A stretch of 64,000 bases of DNA from Leptospiraceae bacterium (GTDB taxonomy: Bacteria; Spirochaetota; Leptospiria; Leptospirales; Leptospiraceae). The stretch spans positions 1 through 64,000 of the forward strand of contig JADJFV010000004.1 in assembly GCA_016708435.1 (NCBI GenBank), given 5' to 3'. Made by a program: the position numbers and the translations under genes. Shown here in pieces: positions 1-9,966 of this stretch. The notes under the pieces were generated by a model that was given only the letters and a program-made list of their open reading frames with translations, ran no database searches and was not told where the DNA came from. Within the stretch, counting starts at the first letter, position 1. Each line of letters begins with the position of its first letter.

Positions 1-1544
1 GGCAATCAGTAGAACATCAGATTCGTTGACGCTGGTGTGACCGTCCCCGCTGCCAGCATCACACATGCGATGGAGGTGGAATCAGGAGAAGCTTTTGGAG
101 CAGAGGATCCCTCTTCTTGTAATTCAGATTGGGATGCATCAGGAAGGCAGGAAGACATTTTCAATTACAAACTGAACCATTACAAATTATTAGAAGGCAT
201 TACTAAAACTTTTAATCCGAGATCACAAGATATTATTCAACTATATTTGAAGCCTATTCTATCGCTGTCTCCAGGAGAGCCCGGACATGTGTTCATTATG
301 AAATTCCTGTGAACATTCAATTGTTCGAGGAGAAACAGGAATTTACTTTGTTCCAAACCATTGAACAAAAACGATACAGTTAGTAGTGATATTGCCGAAA
401 ACTTAACTGAATTACTTAGAGAAATCAAAATCCAGGAATGTTTTAAGTTGGAGTGCTGAGCTGCACTGATATCAGCATTCAAATTGCAGAGTATTTACAA
501 TCTCCTGTTTCGACAACTCTTCAGGGATTAAGCGTATTTCCTGCTAATCATCCTCTTCATACAGGAATGGGATTTAGTGAAGCGGCTGTTCCTGCTCCTA
601 CAAATGCGTTTGAAAATTGCGATTGCCTCTTAGCCGTTGGAACAAGGTTTAGTGAAATTCCAACTGGAAGCTATGGAATTAACGTTCCTGAAAATTTAAT
701 TCATATAGATATAAATCCAACTGTGTTTAACAAGAATTATCCGGCAAAGATTGCTATCGAAGGAAACTCGAAGGAAATTCTACAAGCTATCTTAGAAGAA
801 ATGCAAGCTTTAAGTCCCGCAAAGAAAAATTATTCTGTTGCAAAATCAATTGAAAGGGATAAGAAGTCTTATATCCAAGAATGGAAATCGCATAGCACAA
901 ATCGAATTAATCCAATTGATTTTTTTGAATCTCTTCGCAAGAATCTAAACGATGATGCAATCACTGTTGTCGATGATGGAAATCATACTTTCTTAGTTGC
1001 AGAATTATTTCCAACGTATCGCTCTAAGCATTTAATCAGTCCGACAGATTTTAATTGTATGGGTTACTGTGTGCCTGCCGCTATTGGCGCGAAATTAGTG
1101 AATCCAGAAAAACAAGTAATTGGAATTGTTGGCGATGGAGCTTTTCTCATGACTTGCATGGAGATCATCACTGCGTCTAAACTTAGACTCGAAGTGTCCG
1201 TCTACTTTGTATTTAACGTTGGCGAGATTATCGCAAATAGCCCAAGGTCAAGAAATTCCATACAATCGAAAAACATGCACTGTATTGGCTGATATTCAAT
1301 TAGATGGACTTGCAAAAACGGTAGGCGCTGAGTTCAGAGAAATCAAACTCAAAGAAGAAATCGAATCCATCATCCAAGACGCATTAAAAATTTCGAAAGA
1401 AGGGAAAACCGGATCATGTCAATGTAAAATTGATTGTTCAAAAGACAAGATTCACAAAGGAGTAGTCAAAAGTCGTATCAGGATTTCCTTTGAATGATAA
1501 ATTAAGAATTGTAGGTAGAGCAGTAAAAAGAAAATTTATGGGTT
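1..1544 (+). pseudogene. decayed thiamine-diphosphate enzyme (acetolactate synthase-like)
   Basis: Fragments in all three plus frames add up to a ThDP-dependent enzyme of the acetolactate synthase/pyruvate decarboxylase superfamily. Around 190-330 the pieces KLLEGITK, IFEAYSIA, SPGEPG and EIPVNIQLFEE lie in shifting frames and match the end of the N-terminal PYR domain. From 453 a 279-codon stretch covers the central domain (LLAVGTRFSEIP, HIDINPTVFNKNYPA) and the PP domain with GDGAFLMTCMEI. A frameshift near 1215-1235 moves the rest (QGQEIPYNRKTC) to another frame, and another near 1480 hides the final codons FPLNDKLRIVGRAVKRKFMG before TAA at 1542. At least four indels plus stop codons make it non-functional. 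The exact substrate cannot be told. Confidence 0.75.
1483..1544 (+). repeat. 62-bp direct repeat, left copy
   Basis: The 62 bases from ATTTCCTTTGAATGATAA to ATTTATGGGTT recur at 4434-4495 in the same orientation with two mismatches. This copy forms the natural 3' end of the upstream ThDP-enzyme pseudogene (it encodes the C-terminus KRKFMG and stop). The two copies bracket the restriction-modification pseudogene, as expected if that gene was inserted at the 3' end of its neighbour with duplication of the end. Mechanism is inference; no integrase is visible. Confidence 0.85.
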
Positions 1545-1665
1545 AAGACAAAAATAAGTCAGAATGGATTTTGCCCTTATGATTACATTTACTCTCATTA
1601 ATTTTTTTTAGAATTGACGCTTAATTCTGAATAGCCGAGATTACTATAAATGTCAATTAATCTAA

Positions 1666-4421
1666 ATGAAATCAGAAAGGGCAGTAGACTTTTCTAAAGA
1701 ATGGGCAGGAACTCGAAGCGAAGAAGCGGATGCAAAGTCTTTCTTAGATGCTTTTTTTCACGTATTCGGTATTACCCGCAAGAAAGTAGCTACATTTGAA
1801 CTGGAAGTAAAAAATTAAATGACCTGATGGCTATATCCGTTTATTTTGGAAGGAACAATGCTTGAGAAATGAAAGGAGTCAAAGGCAAGACCTAGACAAA
1901 GCATTTCAGCAAGCAAAAGACTACTTACAAAAAGTAAAACAAGAAGAACTCCCTAAATACATTTTAGTTTCTGACTTTGAAATTTTTCGCTTACATGATT
2001 TAATAGAAGAAGTTACACATGAGTTTAAACTAAACGAGTTAATTGATAACCTTCAACATTTTAGTTTTCTAACAGGCTATGAAAAGATAAGCTATAAAGA
2101 ACAAGACCCTGTAAATATCAAAGCTGCTGAGTTAATAGGGAAAATTCATGATCGTTTAAAAGACATTGGATATGAAGGTCATCCATTGGAAGTGTATTTG
2201 AGTAGAGTTTTGTTTTGTTTATTTGCAGAGGATACTACTATTTTTCCTCCGCAAGCATTTCAATTGTATATTGAGAAGCGGACAAACGAAGATGGCTCCT
2301 GATTTGGCAGCAAGCTACATGAATTATTTCAAGTTCTAAATACAGATAAAACAAAACGTTTTAAAAACATTGATGCACAGTTAAATGAATTTCCTTATGT
2401 GAATGGAAAATTATTTGAAGAAGTATTACCGACTGCAAGTTTTGATTCAAAAATGAGAAAGGCATTGCTTGATTGTTGTTATCTAGATTGGAGTTTGATT
2501 TCACCTGCGATCTTTGGTTCAATGTTTCAATCTGTAATGAATCCAACGGAGCGCAGAAACTTAGGTGCACATTACACCAGTGAAGAAAATATTCTCAAAT
2601 TAATTAAGCCATTGTTCTTAGATGAACTATGGGAAGAATTTGAGACCTGTAAGGAGTAATCGAAATAAAGCTGATAGACTTTCATAAGAAACTAGGAGGC
2701 TTAAAGTTTTAGACCCAACCTGTAGTTTGCAGCAACTTCTTAGTAATCACATACAGAAATTCGATTACTGGAAATTGAAATTTTAAAAATTTTAAATAAA
2801 GGCGAGCAGTTTACTGATATAAAGACAGTAGCACTTTTTAAATGTAGAACCAAATGTATGGAATTAAAGGTGTAGAATTTCCTGCAAGAGTTGCTGAGGT
2901 AGCAATGTGGCTAATCGATCATCAGATGAATCGAAAGCTAGGAGAACAATTTGGTAAATACTATTTAAGACTTCCACTTACAAAAGCGGCTAATATAATT
3001 AATGGAAATGCTTTGGAAATTGATTGGATAACATTGATTAAACCACGAATTGTAGAGACTTACTTTTATGATATGGGACGAAAGGAAGTTGCTGGCAAAA
3101 TAGAAGAAATGAATTATTCCTATATTCTTGGAAATCCTCCCTTTATTGGTCAGCAATTACAAAACTCGCGACAAAAAGAAGATATGAGCTTTATTTTTGC
3201 AAATGTAGATGGCTTTGGTGTTTTGGATTATGTAACGGCTTGGTATTTAAAAGCAGCAAGGTATATTCAGAATACGAAAATTAAAGTGGCTTTTGTTTCG
3301 ACCAATTCTATTTCGCAAGGAGAACAGGTCGGAATTCTTTGGAATGAATTGTTTAATAAGTATAAAATTAAAATTCACTTTGCACATAAAACATTTAATT
3401 GGAGTAATGAGGCTAAGGGCAACGCAGCAGTTCATGTCGTTGTAATTGGATTTGCGAATTTTGATATAAACAATAAAAAGATATTTGAATACGAAGATAT
3501 AAAAGGAGAGCCTCACGAAATAGCAGCTAAGAATATTAGTCCGTATTTGTTTGAAGGAAAAGATTTTGGTTTGCCTAGTTTTTATCAAAAACATTATCAA
3601 ATGTTCTTGAGATTAAAAGAGGAAATTCTCCTTATGATGGTGGTCATTTTCTTTTCGATCAAGCTCAATATGAAGAGTTTATAACAAAAAGAGCCTAATG
3701 CTAATAAATTCATTAAAAAGTTTTAGGAGCAAAGGAGTTTATTAATGGGGAAAATAAATATTGCTTGTGGTTAAGGATGCGAAACCAGAAGAAATTAAAG
3801 CATTGCCACTTGTATTCGAAAGAGTAAAAAAGTTAAAGACTTTAAGAGAAAAAAGTCAGGTAAGGAAACTCAAAGTTAGGCGTCAACGACTACTTTGTTC
3901 CGTGATAAAACAACCCTGATACTTTATAGTTATACCACAGTATCCTCAGAAAATAGAAAATACATTCAATGGGATTCTTTGACAAAATTATATAGCAGGT
4001 GATACCTGTATGACTATTTTGATGGCAAACTCTTTCATTTTGGAATTTTTAAATTCATTGATGCATATGGCTTGGGTTAAATATACTTGTGGCAGACTAA
4101 AGTGACTTTAGATATTCAAAAGATATAGTATACAATAATTATCCATGGCCAATCGATCAACGGAGAAGCAAGTTAAGACAATAGAATGCTGCACAAAAAA
4201 TTTTAGATATTCGAATGGAATTTCCAAATAGCTCTCTTGCTGATTTATATGATGCAAGTTTAATGCCACCCAAATTATCAAAGGCACACCAAGAACTAGA
4301 TAAAGCAGTGGATAACGCTTATCGTTCGCAACCTTTCACTACGGAAGCGAAGCGAATGGAGTTTCTATTTGAATTATACGAGAAGTATACAGCAAATTTA
4401 TTCACGAAAGAAAAGCCCTAG
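1666..4421 (+). pseudogene. decayed MmeI-like type IIL restriction-modification enzyme
   Basis: Remnants in several frames follow the domain order of single-chain MmeI-type enzymes, which join a nuclease to an adenine-N6 methyltransferase. The start (1666-1818) reads ERAVDFSKEWAG and VFGITRKKVATFE, the MmeI N-terminal region. Next, across a frameshift, come LFWKGTML, EMK and DLDKAFQQAKDYLQ, the nuclease area. At 2399-2659 LGAHYTSEENILKLI opens the methyltransferase, and at 2854-3684 motif IV NPPFIGQQLQNSRQ is intact. The target-recognition part after 3690 is shredded. The C-terminal piece at 4215-4421 (LADLYDASLMPPKLSKAHQ) is the usual end of the family. At least five frameshifts or stops make it inactive. 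Family assignment is confident at superfamily level. Confidence 0.75.
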
Positions 4422-4433
4422 AAAAATATATTA

Positions 4434-4495
4434 ATTTCCTTTGAATGATAAAATAAGAATTGTAGGTAGAGCAGTAAAAAGAAAGTTTATGGGTT
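4434..4495 (+). repeat. 62-bp direct repeat, right copy
   Basis: Second copy of the 1483-1544 sequence (60 of 62 bases identical). It again encodes FPLNDKIRIVGRAVKRKFMG followed by TGA, that is, the C-terminus of the ThDP enzyme, although no such gene precedes it here. It starts 12 bases after the last methyltransferase-gene codons. Confidence 0.85.
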
Positions 4496-4516
4496 GATGT
4501 TGTAACACACTGCATC

Positions 4517-5134
4517 TTACTCTAAACTATAAAACTTATCAAAGGCTGGTTTTGTGGATAATACGCGTATGCCTTTCTTGTCGGGTATATAAGAGACGGG
4601 AACGCGATTTAATTCTTTTAGAAGTTGCGTTTCTTTGAATAGAGTAAATCCATCTAGGACCAGTTTATAATTTTTATAGATGAGAGGAACAGAAAACAAT
4701 TCGAGTGGTGGCTCTTCTGAAAGAACTTCTAAGAAGATAGAATCATAGGAGTCGCCTACTAGCCTCGTAAAGAGTAGGCTTTTGATTATGTAAAGAGAAT
4801 CGGGCTTCATTTCGGCAGAGCTTGCAATCCATTTATTCTTTGCAGGGTCATACACAATTGGACCAATGTTTAAAAGGGTGAAAACCTGTTTGAATAAAAG
4901 CGTCTTCTTTGTGTGATCTAATACTACTAGAATTTCTTCATTTCCATTTCGAACAATATAGAAGAATTCATTCTCCTGCGTTAAATCAAGATTTACCTCT
5001 TTTTGAAAAACAATCCTGGGACTTTTCTTTCCTCCATCAGTAAATATAAGTCCAAATAAGTCTTGGGGATTATCCTTGTTAAACACATTGCAACTGAAAA
5101 GGAAAATACAGATAGCGGTGAGGAATACTTTCAT
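4517..5134 (-). CDS. hypothetical lipoprotein
   Basis: About 205 aa if started at the ATG at 5134; an upstream in-frame ATG (5176) would overlap the preceding gene and add 14 charged residues before the signal peptide. The N-terminus MKVFLTAICIFLFSCNVF is a lipoprotein signal with a spirochaete-type lipobox (LFSC), so it should be exported and lipidated. The mature part is soluble-looking and unrecognised, with mixed beta-rich sequence (PRIVFQKEVNLDL, IVRNGNEEILVVLDHT). It is the last gene of a six-gene minus-strand run with an ABC transporter and a CPBP protease, four bases after the previous stop. Function unknown. Confidence 0.75.
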   Translation of the reverse strand: MKVFLTAICIFLFSCNVFNKDNPQDLFGLIFTDGGKKSPRIVFQKEVNLDLTQENEFFYIVRNGNEEILVVLDHTKKTLLFKQVFTLLNIGPIVYDPAKNKWIASSAEMKPDSLYIIKSLLFTRLVGDSYDSIFLEVLSEEPPLELFSVPLIYKNYKLVLDGFTLFKETQLLKELNRVPVSYIPDKKGIRVLSTKPAFDKFYSLE

Positions 5135-5138
5135 AGGT

Positions 5139-5462
5139 TTATTTCTCTTTTTCACTGAGTGGAGTTTTGATTCCATAGTTTTTAAATAGCTTTAAGCAAT
5201 AATAGGGATAATCCTTAAAGGGACAAGCTTGCTGAATGATTGTAAGACTGCAAGCCTGCACATCCTTCTTTGTAGGTTTCGCATTCCCACCTGCTATGTA
5301 AAGCGGATAACGGGGGTAATTTCCACACTCACTTGCCTTAAATGCAATCGCATAGCCTAGATTTACATTGTCTTCTGACTCTGTAGTCGGTTCAGGCAGA
5401 TCACAAGAGAATAGAAAAAGAATTAAAATTAAATTAATCAGAAATAAATACGCAGTCTTCAT
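5139..5462 (-). CDS. small hypothetical lipoprotein
   Basis: About 107 aa from the ATG at 5462. The longer reading (5528) would overlap the upstream protease gene and put 22 residues before the signal peptide, so it is rejected. The signal MKTAYLFLINLILILFLFSC has a clear lipobox. The mature part carries four more cysteines (ASECGNYPRYPLY, QACSLTIIQQACPFKDYPYYC), suggesting two disulphides outside the inner membrane. It sits seven bases downstream of the CPBP protease gene and just upstream of another lipoprotein gene, in an apparent operon. No family recognised. Confidence 0.7.
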   Translation of the reverse strand: MKTAYLFLINLILILFLFSCDLPEPTTESEDNVNLGYAIAFKASECGNYPRYPLYIAGGNAKPTKKDVQACSLTIIQQACPFKDYPYYCLKLFKNYGIKTPLSEKEK

Positions 5463-5469
5463 TTTTTTC

Positions 5470-6660
5470 CTACATTGTAAAAGTAAACTGAACCGGCATG
5501 AAGTATACATCTCTTTGCCCCTTATCATAATTCGGATCTGCTTTGTATTGCGACATCGCTGCTAAGCTGATTAAAAAATTATTCCAGAAATGAACTGCTG
5601 TTCCAGGTCGAATATCATAACCGCTTTTATAGTGAAGCCAGCCTAAATAAATACCGGCGAGTAATCGGGCTGGTCTTCCTGAAGTTGCATCTGCATTTCC
5701 CTCATGCGCTAGCATGAAAAGCAAAGAAGAAGTTCCAATGCCGGCTACGGGTCCGTAATTTGTGCTAAGAGAATGATTTAGATACCCACGAAAAAAAGCT
5801 TCTTCGCCAATTCCGGGCGAGATTCCATCAACAAAACCTTTTAGGTAAAGAGAACCATCGCGCTTAACGCTTGAAGGGACTAATATTGGATCACCGCTTT
5901 TGGCTCCAATTCCAAATATTCCTGCCATGATAGTGATTGGAATAAATACTTCCGGTCGTTTTAAAATGTCTGGATTAAACGGGGAAAATGCAAGTTGATT
6001 AATGGTCTCGGATTTTTTTTCTTCTCCCATCGCCCCTGCATCTCTGTAGGCAGAGTAAACAGAATACATCATTGTGGATAAAATCGGATTATTCAGCATA
6101 TCCGCATTAACGGTGTTTCTACTTGTGCGAGAGTAATTTCCATATTTTACAAATGTATTTTCTTCGGCTAATTGGTGTTCTTTCCATAATCTTAAATCTC
6201 TATCATACTTTGTTTCAGAAAAAAAGGAAAAACTTAATCCTTCATATGCTTCATTATTTTGAACCGCAGCTTTGAAAGGCAAATCATTGTATACCCAGCC
6301 ATTCTTTTGGAATTGATAACCAACCACTGCATCTGCCAAATCAAATTTAACTTCTCTATCTTTGAAATTAATATAATCAGGCTGACTTCTGTAATTTCTT
6401 TCTAGGTTGTATAGACTTACAAAAGTTCCGGCTTGAATTCCAGCAGAATAGATATTACCCACATAGGCTTGTCCTACACCGGGAACGATTCCAAGCAGTG
6501 CTGCTAAATGTGGATTCTTAGAAGACGTTTCTTTTTTTTCAGGGACAGGCTCTGGCTTCTTGTCTTGATTTTCCTGTGCGGCTAATGGCAAAAGAAAAAT
6601 AAATAGAAGACAGAGAATGTTTGCCTGAAAAATAAATCTTGATAAATTTACTTTGCTCAT
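5470..6660 (-). CDS. CPBP-family intramembrane metalloprotease
   Basis: 396 aa. A signal or first membrane segment (residues 10-28) is followed by a Pro/Lys-rich linker, then a hydrophobic stretch typical of DUF5683-like proteins (LAALLGIVPGVGQAYVG, 52-68). The C-terminal third holds the CPBP (CAAX protease/bacteriocin-processing, Abi) motifs: GEEAFFRGYLNHS with E286, E287 and R291, then FMLAH (H319), then HFWNN (H357). These are the metal ligands and catalytic Glu of the family, so the protease should be active. It lies six bases downstream of an ABC-2 permease gene, so it may process or modify something that the transporter handles; that link is inference. Confidence 0.85.
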   Translation of the reverse strand: MSKVNLSRFIFQANILCLLFIFLLPLAAQENQDKKPEPVPEKKETSSKNPHLAALLGIVPGVGQAYVGNIYSAGIQAGTFVSLYNLERNYRSQPDYINFKDREVKFDLADAVVGYQFQKNGWVYNDLPFKAAVQNNEAYEGLSFSFFSETKYDRDLRLWKEHQLAEENTFVKYGNYSRTSRNTVNADMLNNPILSTMMYSVYSAYRDAGAMGEEKKSETINQLAFSPFNPDILKRPEVFIPITIMAGIFGIGAKSGDPILVPSSVKRDGSLYLKGFVDGISPGIGEEAFFRGYLNHSLSTNYGPVAGIGTSSLLFMLAHEGNADATSGRPARLLAGIYLGWLHYKSGYDIRPGTAVHFWNNFLISLAAMSQYKADPNYDKGQRDVYFMPVQFTFTM

Positions 6661-6666
6661 CTAAAA

Positions 6667-7707
6667 TCAATCCCATTTATAAATCTTCAAACCGATTCCG
6701 AAAAATAAAAATCCCACTGCAACTAAGATGAGCGACGGACCTATTACAAGATTAAGTCCTGCTCCCTCAATGAAAATGGCACGCACTGAATCAGCTAATA
6801 AAGTTAAAGGAAAAAAGCGGATAATAGATGTTGCCCAATCAGGGAAATTGTGATAGGAGAAGAAAATTCCAGACATCATCATCATTGGGAAGGATATTGC
6901 ATTAATTACACCATTCGCAATCTGTGAATTGCTGGCTCTAGATGAGGCAAAGATTGCTATACCGCTAAAGGCAAAAGTCCCACTCAAAAATAAAACAAAA
7001 AGTCCTAAGATACTTCCTTGAACCTCTACATGAAAAGTAAAATAGGCAAATGTCATCAGTAAAAGATATTCTATCCCACTCAAAACAGAGCGCGAAAGGA
7101 AGTGAGATAATAAAAAGATTGGCTTTGGGAGAGGAGTTGATATGAGACGGCGTAAAAGCTTTTTACTTCGCATATCCATGAGCGTCCAAGCTGTGCCCCA
7201 GAGGCAAGAGTTCATTATCCCCAAGGCAAGAAGTCCAGGTATTAGAAAATCAATATAACGGTCTCCTTTGTTAGATAGATGATTCACTTGATCCTTTGTG
7301 TTTTTAATTCCTGAAAGCATTCTATCCAATAGCAAATAGGTTAAATGACTTTCGCTATTGTTGGAATCAAAATAGTATTTATATTCTTTCGATATCTTTT
7401 CCATGTAGAGAGAAATTATCCCGCGCTTCATCGCTATCTTTGCTTCTTCCAAGCTATAAGGAATAAACGTGAACTTAGTATAACTCTCGTTATCCGGAAC
7501 TTTATTTTGTAAGGCTTGAATCAGGGAAGTATTTGAGTCGGTGACGATGACTCCTACATTGCGATTGACTTCTTGTTTTTTTGTAAATGCAAATCCTAAA
7601 ATCGTTGCAATGATAAGAGGAAAGCCAAGTGCCCAGAATAAAATTCCGGGATTGCGATAAAACTCTTTGAACTCAGCGGTTACTAGTTGGTAAATGGTAT
7701 TAAGCAT
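6667..7707 (-). CDS. ABC-2 type transporter permease
   Basis: About 346 aa, starting at the ATG at 7707, which has GGGAG upstream and overlaps the ATPase gene by eight bases. A first membrane segment (near 21-42) is followed by a long extracytoplasmic loop (about 45-155), then five membrane segments and a terminal IKW tail, the ABC2_membrane_3/DrrB-like layout. MDMRSKKLLRRLISTPLPK is the typical cytoplasmic coupling motif of the family. With the adjacent ATPase it would form an exporter; substrate unknown. Downstream genes encode a CPBP protease and two lipoproteins in the same direction. Confidence 0.9.
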   Translation of the reverse strand: MLNTIYQLVTAEFKEFYRNPGILFWALGFPLIIATILGFAFTKKQEVNRNVGVIVTDSNTSLIQALQNKVPDNESYTKFTFIPYSLEEAKIAMKRGIISLYMEKISKEYKYYFDSNNSESHLTYLLLDRMLSGIKNTKDQVNHLSNKGDRYIDFLIPGLLALGIMNSCLWGTAWTLMDMRSKKLLRRLISTPLPKPIFLLSHFLSRSVLSGIEYLLLMTFAYFTFHVEVQGSILGLFVLFLSGTFAFSGIAIFASSRASNSQIANGVINAISFPMMMMSGIFFSYHNFPDWATSIIRFFPLTLLADSVRAIFIEGAGLNLVIGPSLILVAVGFLFFGIGLKIYKWD

Positions 7708-8620
7708 CAAGTCTTCTCCCTGTCATAGATAGAAATAAATCATCTAGGGTCATTTTTCTGCATTCAAAGTTTTCCAATTTTAGTTTTTCCTGTTTAATTT
7801 TGTCGAGTAGAATCGGCATTGCTTTTACAATGTCTTGAACGACTAATTGTCCTTTGCCGCTTTCCTTGTCCCATTTGAATTCTTTTAGTCCGGCGAATTT
7901 TTTTAGAATAAAGTCTTGATTTTTTTGAGAGAAGCTAAACTCGATTATCTCTCCTAATTTGTATTCCGCAAGAAGACTTTCGAGACTTCCCTGGGCGATG
8001 AATTTTCCTTGGTTCATAATTAGAATTCTATCGCATAGATATTCTGCTTCTTCCATATAGTGTGTGGTTAGTATAAGAGTCGTCGATTTCTTTTTTAGCT
8101 CTGAGAGGATATTCCATATTTCCCTCCGAGCCGTTGGATCAAGACCAGTCGTAGGCTCATCTAAAATTAAAATTTCTGGATCATGAATGAGCGCAATACT
8201 TAGAGCAAGCTTTTGTCTTTGTCCACCGGAAAGATTTTCTACATAGGATTTCTTTTTGGCTTCTAAGCCTGTAATACTTAAAATTTCAGAAGCCTTATCT
8301 TTCTTTGTGTAGAAACTAGAAAAGAGTTTAACTGTTTCTTCGACTGTGAGTTTTGGAATGAAATGGGTTTCTTGTAGAGAAAATCCAAGCTTATTTTTAA
8401 GTTCGGATTCATTGCCCTTCCATCCCTTTCCGAGTATATGAATTTCTCCTAAATCAGGAGATTGTATTCCTTCGATCATTTCGACTAACGTTGTTTTGCC
8501 CGCACCATTTGGTCCGAGCAAGGCAACGTATTCCCCGCGTTTAATCTTAACACTGAGATTATTTACAGCGGTTAATTCTTTGAATTGTTTTGTTACATTT
8601 TTTAATTCTATTGCTATCAT
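7700..8620 (-). CDS. ABC transporter ATP-binding protein
   Basis: 306 aa, a DrrA/CcmA-like ATPase for ABC-2 exporters. Walker A GPNGAGKTT (36-44), signature LSGGQ (130-134), Walker B LILDEP (151-156) and the H-loop TTHYMEEAE are all intact. A C-terminal extension of about 80 residues after the nucleotide-binding domain is usual for this subfamily. The start ATG overlaps the stop of the upstream coiled-coil protein gene by four bases (ATGA) and the stop overlaps the permease start, so translation is probably coupled. It powers the permease encoded next. Confidence 0.93.
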   Translation of the reverse strand: MIAIELKNVTKQFKELTAVNNLSVKIKRGEYVALLGPNGAGKTTLVEMIEGIQSPDLGEIHILGKGWKGNESELKNKLGFSLQETHFIPKLTVEETVKLFSSFYTKKDKASEILSITGLEAKKKSYVENLSGGQRQKLALSIALIHDPEILILDEPTTGLDPTARREIWNILSELKKKSTTLILTTHYMEEAEYLCDRILIMNQGKFIAQGSLESLLAEYKLGEIIEFSFSQKNQDFILKKFAGLKEFKWDKESGKGQLVVQDIVKAMPILLDKIKQEKLKLENFECRKMTLDDLFLSMTGRRLDA

Positions 8621-9966
8621 GGTTCTTTTCTTAAGGCGACTGGTGATTGGTCGCTAAATATTTCTCTCCCCGGTTTTCCTAGCCAAGCAGAAAGGATTTT
8701 TTGCGCTTCTTCAGGGACTTGGGCTTGTTCATCCATCCAGTCTTGGATTACTTCGTTGGATTGACTTAAATATTTCGCTGCCTCTGCAACAGTTTTATTT
8801 TGTGATTCCATAATTTTTCTAAGGTGCACACCCCATCTTGCATTTTCACCGATACCAGCGCGAAAGAACGATTTGCCGGTGTTATGAATTTTCTCATAGG
8901 CTTGTTCTGATAAAACACCTGAGATAATGGCGAGAAAAGAAATAAAAAATGGATTGAGAGTCTCAGCCATTTTGCTTGAATCATTACCTCCATCGGAGAT
9001 GACTAACTGACCTGATTTTGCTAAAACAAAAATTGCAATCGCTGTTACCATCCCAAGAAAAGGACGAAAAATATACCAATTGATAGAATGCTTTTCGTCT
9101 GTTCTGAATAATTCTCTAGTGAGAAAAATGACACTGCCGAGAGAACCCATCGAAAGAGTGAGGATAAGAGTGAGTAGCTGCGCTGGCATAGTTGCTAAAA
9201 TATCGAATCTAAGTTTGGTTAAGTAGCGAAGCTCAACTAAGAAATCTCTTAGTTCATCATTGTCCATCTTTGTCTCTTCTACTTCTGCAACTTCTAATTC
9301 TTCTACTGCTTGTAAAAGACCTCTTAAGAGATCTGAAATTTCCTTTTCTGATTGAGCTAGATTCTTCTGATTATTTTCTAAACTTGTAATTAATTTGTCT
9401 AATGTTTTTAAATTTTCTTCATGTTTATCGGCTAATATCTGTAATACTTTGTCGGGGCTGTTAATGCTTCCAGGCGGTGTTGCTGTTGTCGGAGTATTGG
9501 TATTAATCGGCGGTGCATCCTTTGCATCTTTAGGTTGTGCTTGGTTTAATAAATTAGCATATTGAGTTTTTACATCTTTGAATTCTAGCTTGAGAGTATT
9601 TGCTAGTTCTGTAAAATTAGATACATAAGTGGTTCGCTCTGCTTTCAATACTGTCAATTTTCTATCTGACTGTTCCAATTTCTTTAGAAGTTCGTAAATA
9701 CGAGCTTTAATTTCTTTGATCTTAATTTGATTCTTTTCGTATTGATTGGATAGACGAAGAAGCGCTGGCACGGAATAGTTTTTCTTTGTTTGTTTGTCGA
9801 CAACGTTTGTTAGCCGCTGCTGAAATTGGTGCGAACTAAGTGTTCCTAAAACTAGCCAAGTTGTAATTACATACCACAACAATAGCCATGCGATAATCGA
9901 TATGAATTGAAGACTGGCAAATCCTTTTTTAAATAAAGAAGCCAATGTATTCCAAAATTTTTCCAT
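8617..9966 (-). CDS. coiled-coil multi-pass membrane protein, function unknown
   Basis: 449 aa from the ATG at 9966, chosen because AGGAG lies six bases upstream; an earlier in-frame ATG (9996) lacks this. One membrane segment near residues 22-40 is followed by a long, probably extracytoplasmic, coiled-coil region (about 60-245) with a Pro/Thr-rich break (TNTPTTATPPGS). Three more membrane segments follow (LLTLILTLSMGSLGSVIF; a Val/Ala/Ile segment; FFISFLAIISGVL). The cytosolic tail has a helical, helix-turn-helix-like stretch (TVAEAAKYLSQSNEVIQDWM). No family recognised. It is first in the ABC/CPBP operon with a four-base overlap to the ATPase gene. Confidence 0.8.
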   Translation of the reverse strand: MEKFWNTLASLFKKGFASLQFISIIAWLLLWYVITTWLVLGTLSSHQFQQRLTNVVDKQTKKNYSVPALLRLSNQYEKNQIKIKEIKARIYELLKKLEQSDRKLTVLKAERTTYVSNFTELANTLKLEFKDVKTQYANLLNQAQPKDAKDAPPINTNTPTTATPPGSINSPDKVLQILADKHEENLKTLDKLITSLENNQKNLAQSEKEISDLLRGLLQAVEELEVAEVEETKMDNDELRDFLVELRYLTKLRFDILATMPAQLLTLILTLSMGSLGSVIFLTRELFRTDEKHSINWYIFRPFLGMVTAIAIFVLAKSGQLVISDGGNDSSKMAETLNPFFISFLAIISGVLSEQAYEKIHNTGKSFFRAGIGENARWGVHLRKIMESQNKTVAEAAKYLSQSNEVIQDWMDEQAQVPEEAQKILSAWLGKPGREIFSDQSPVALRKEP

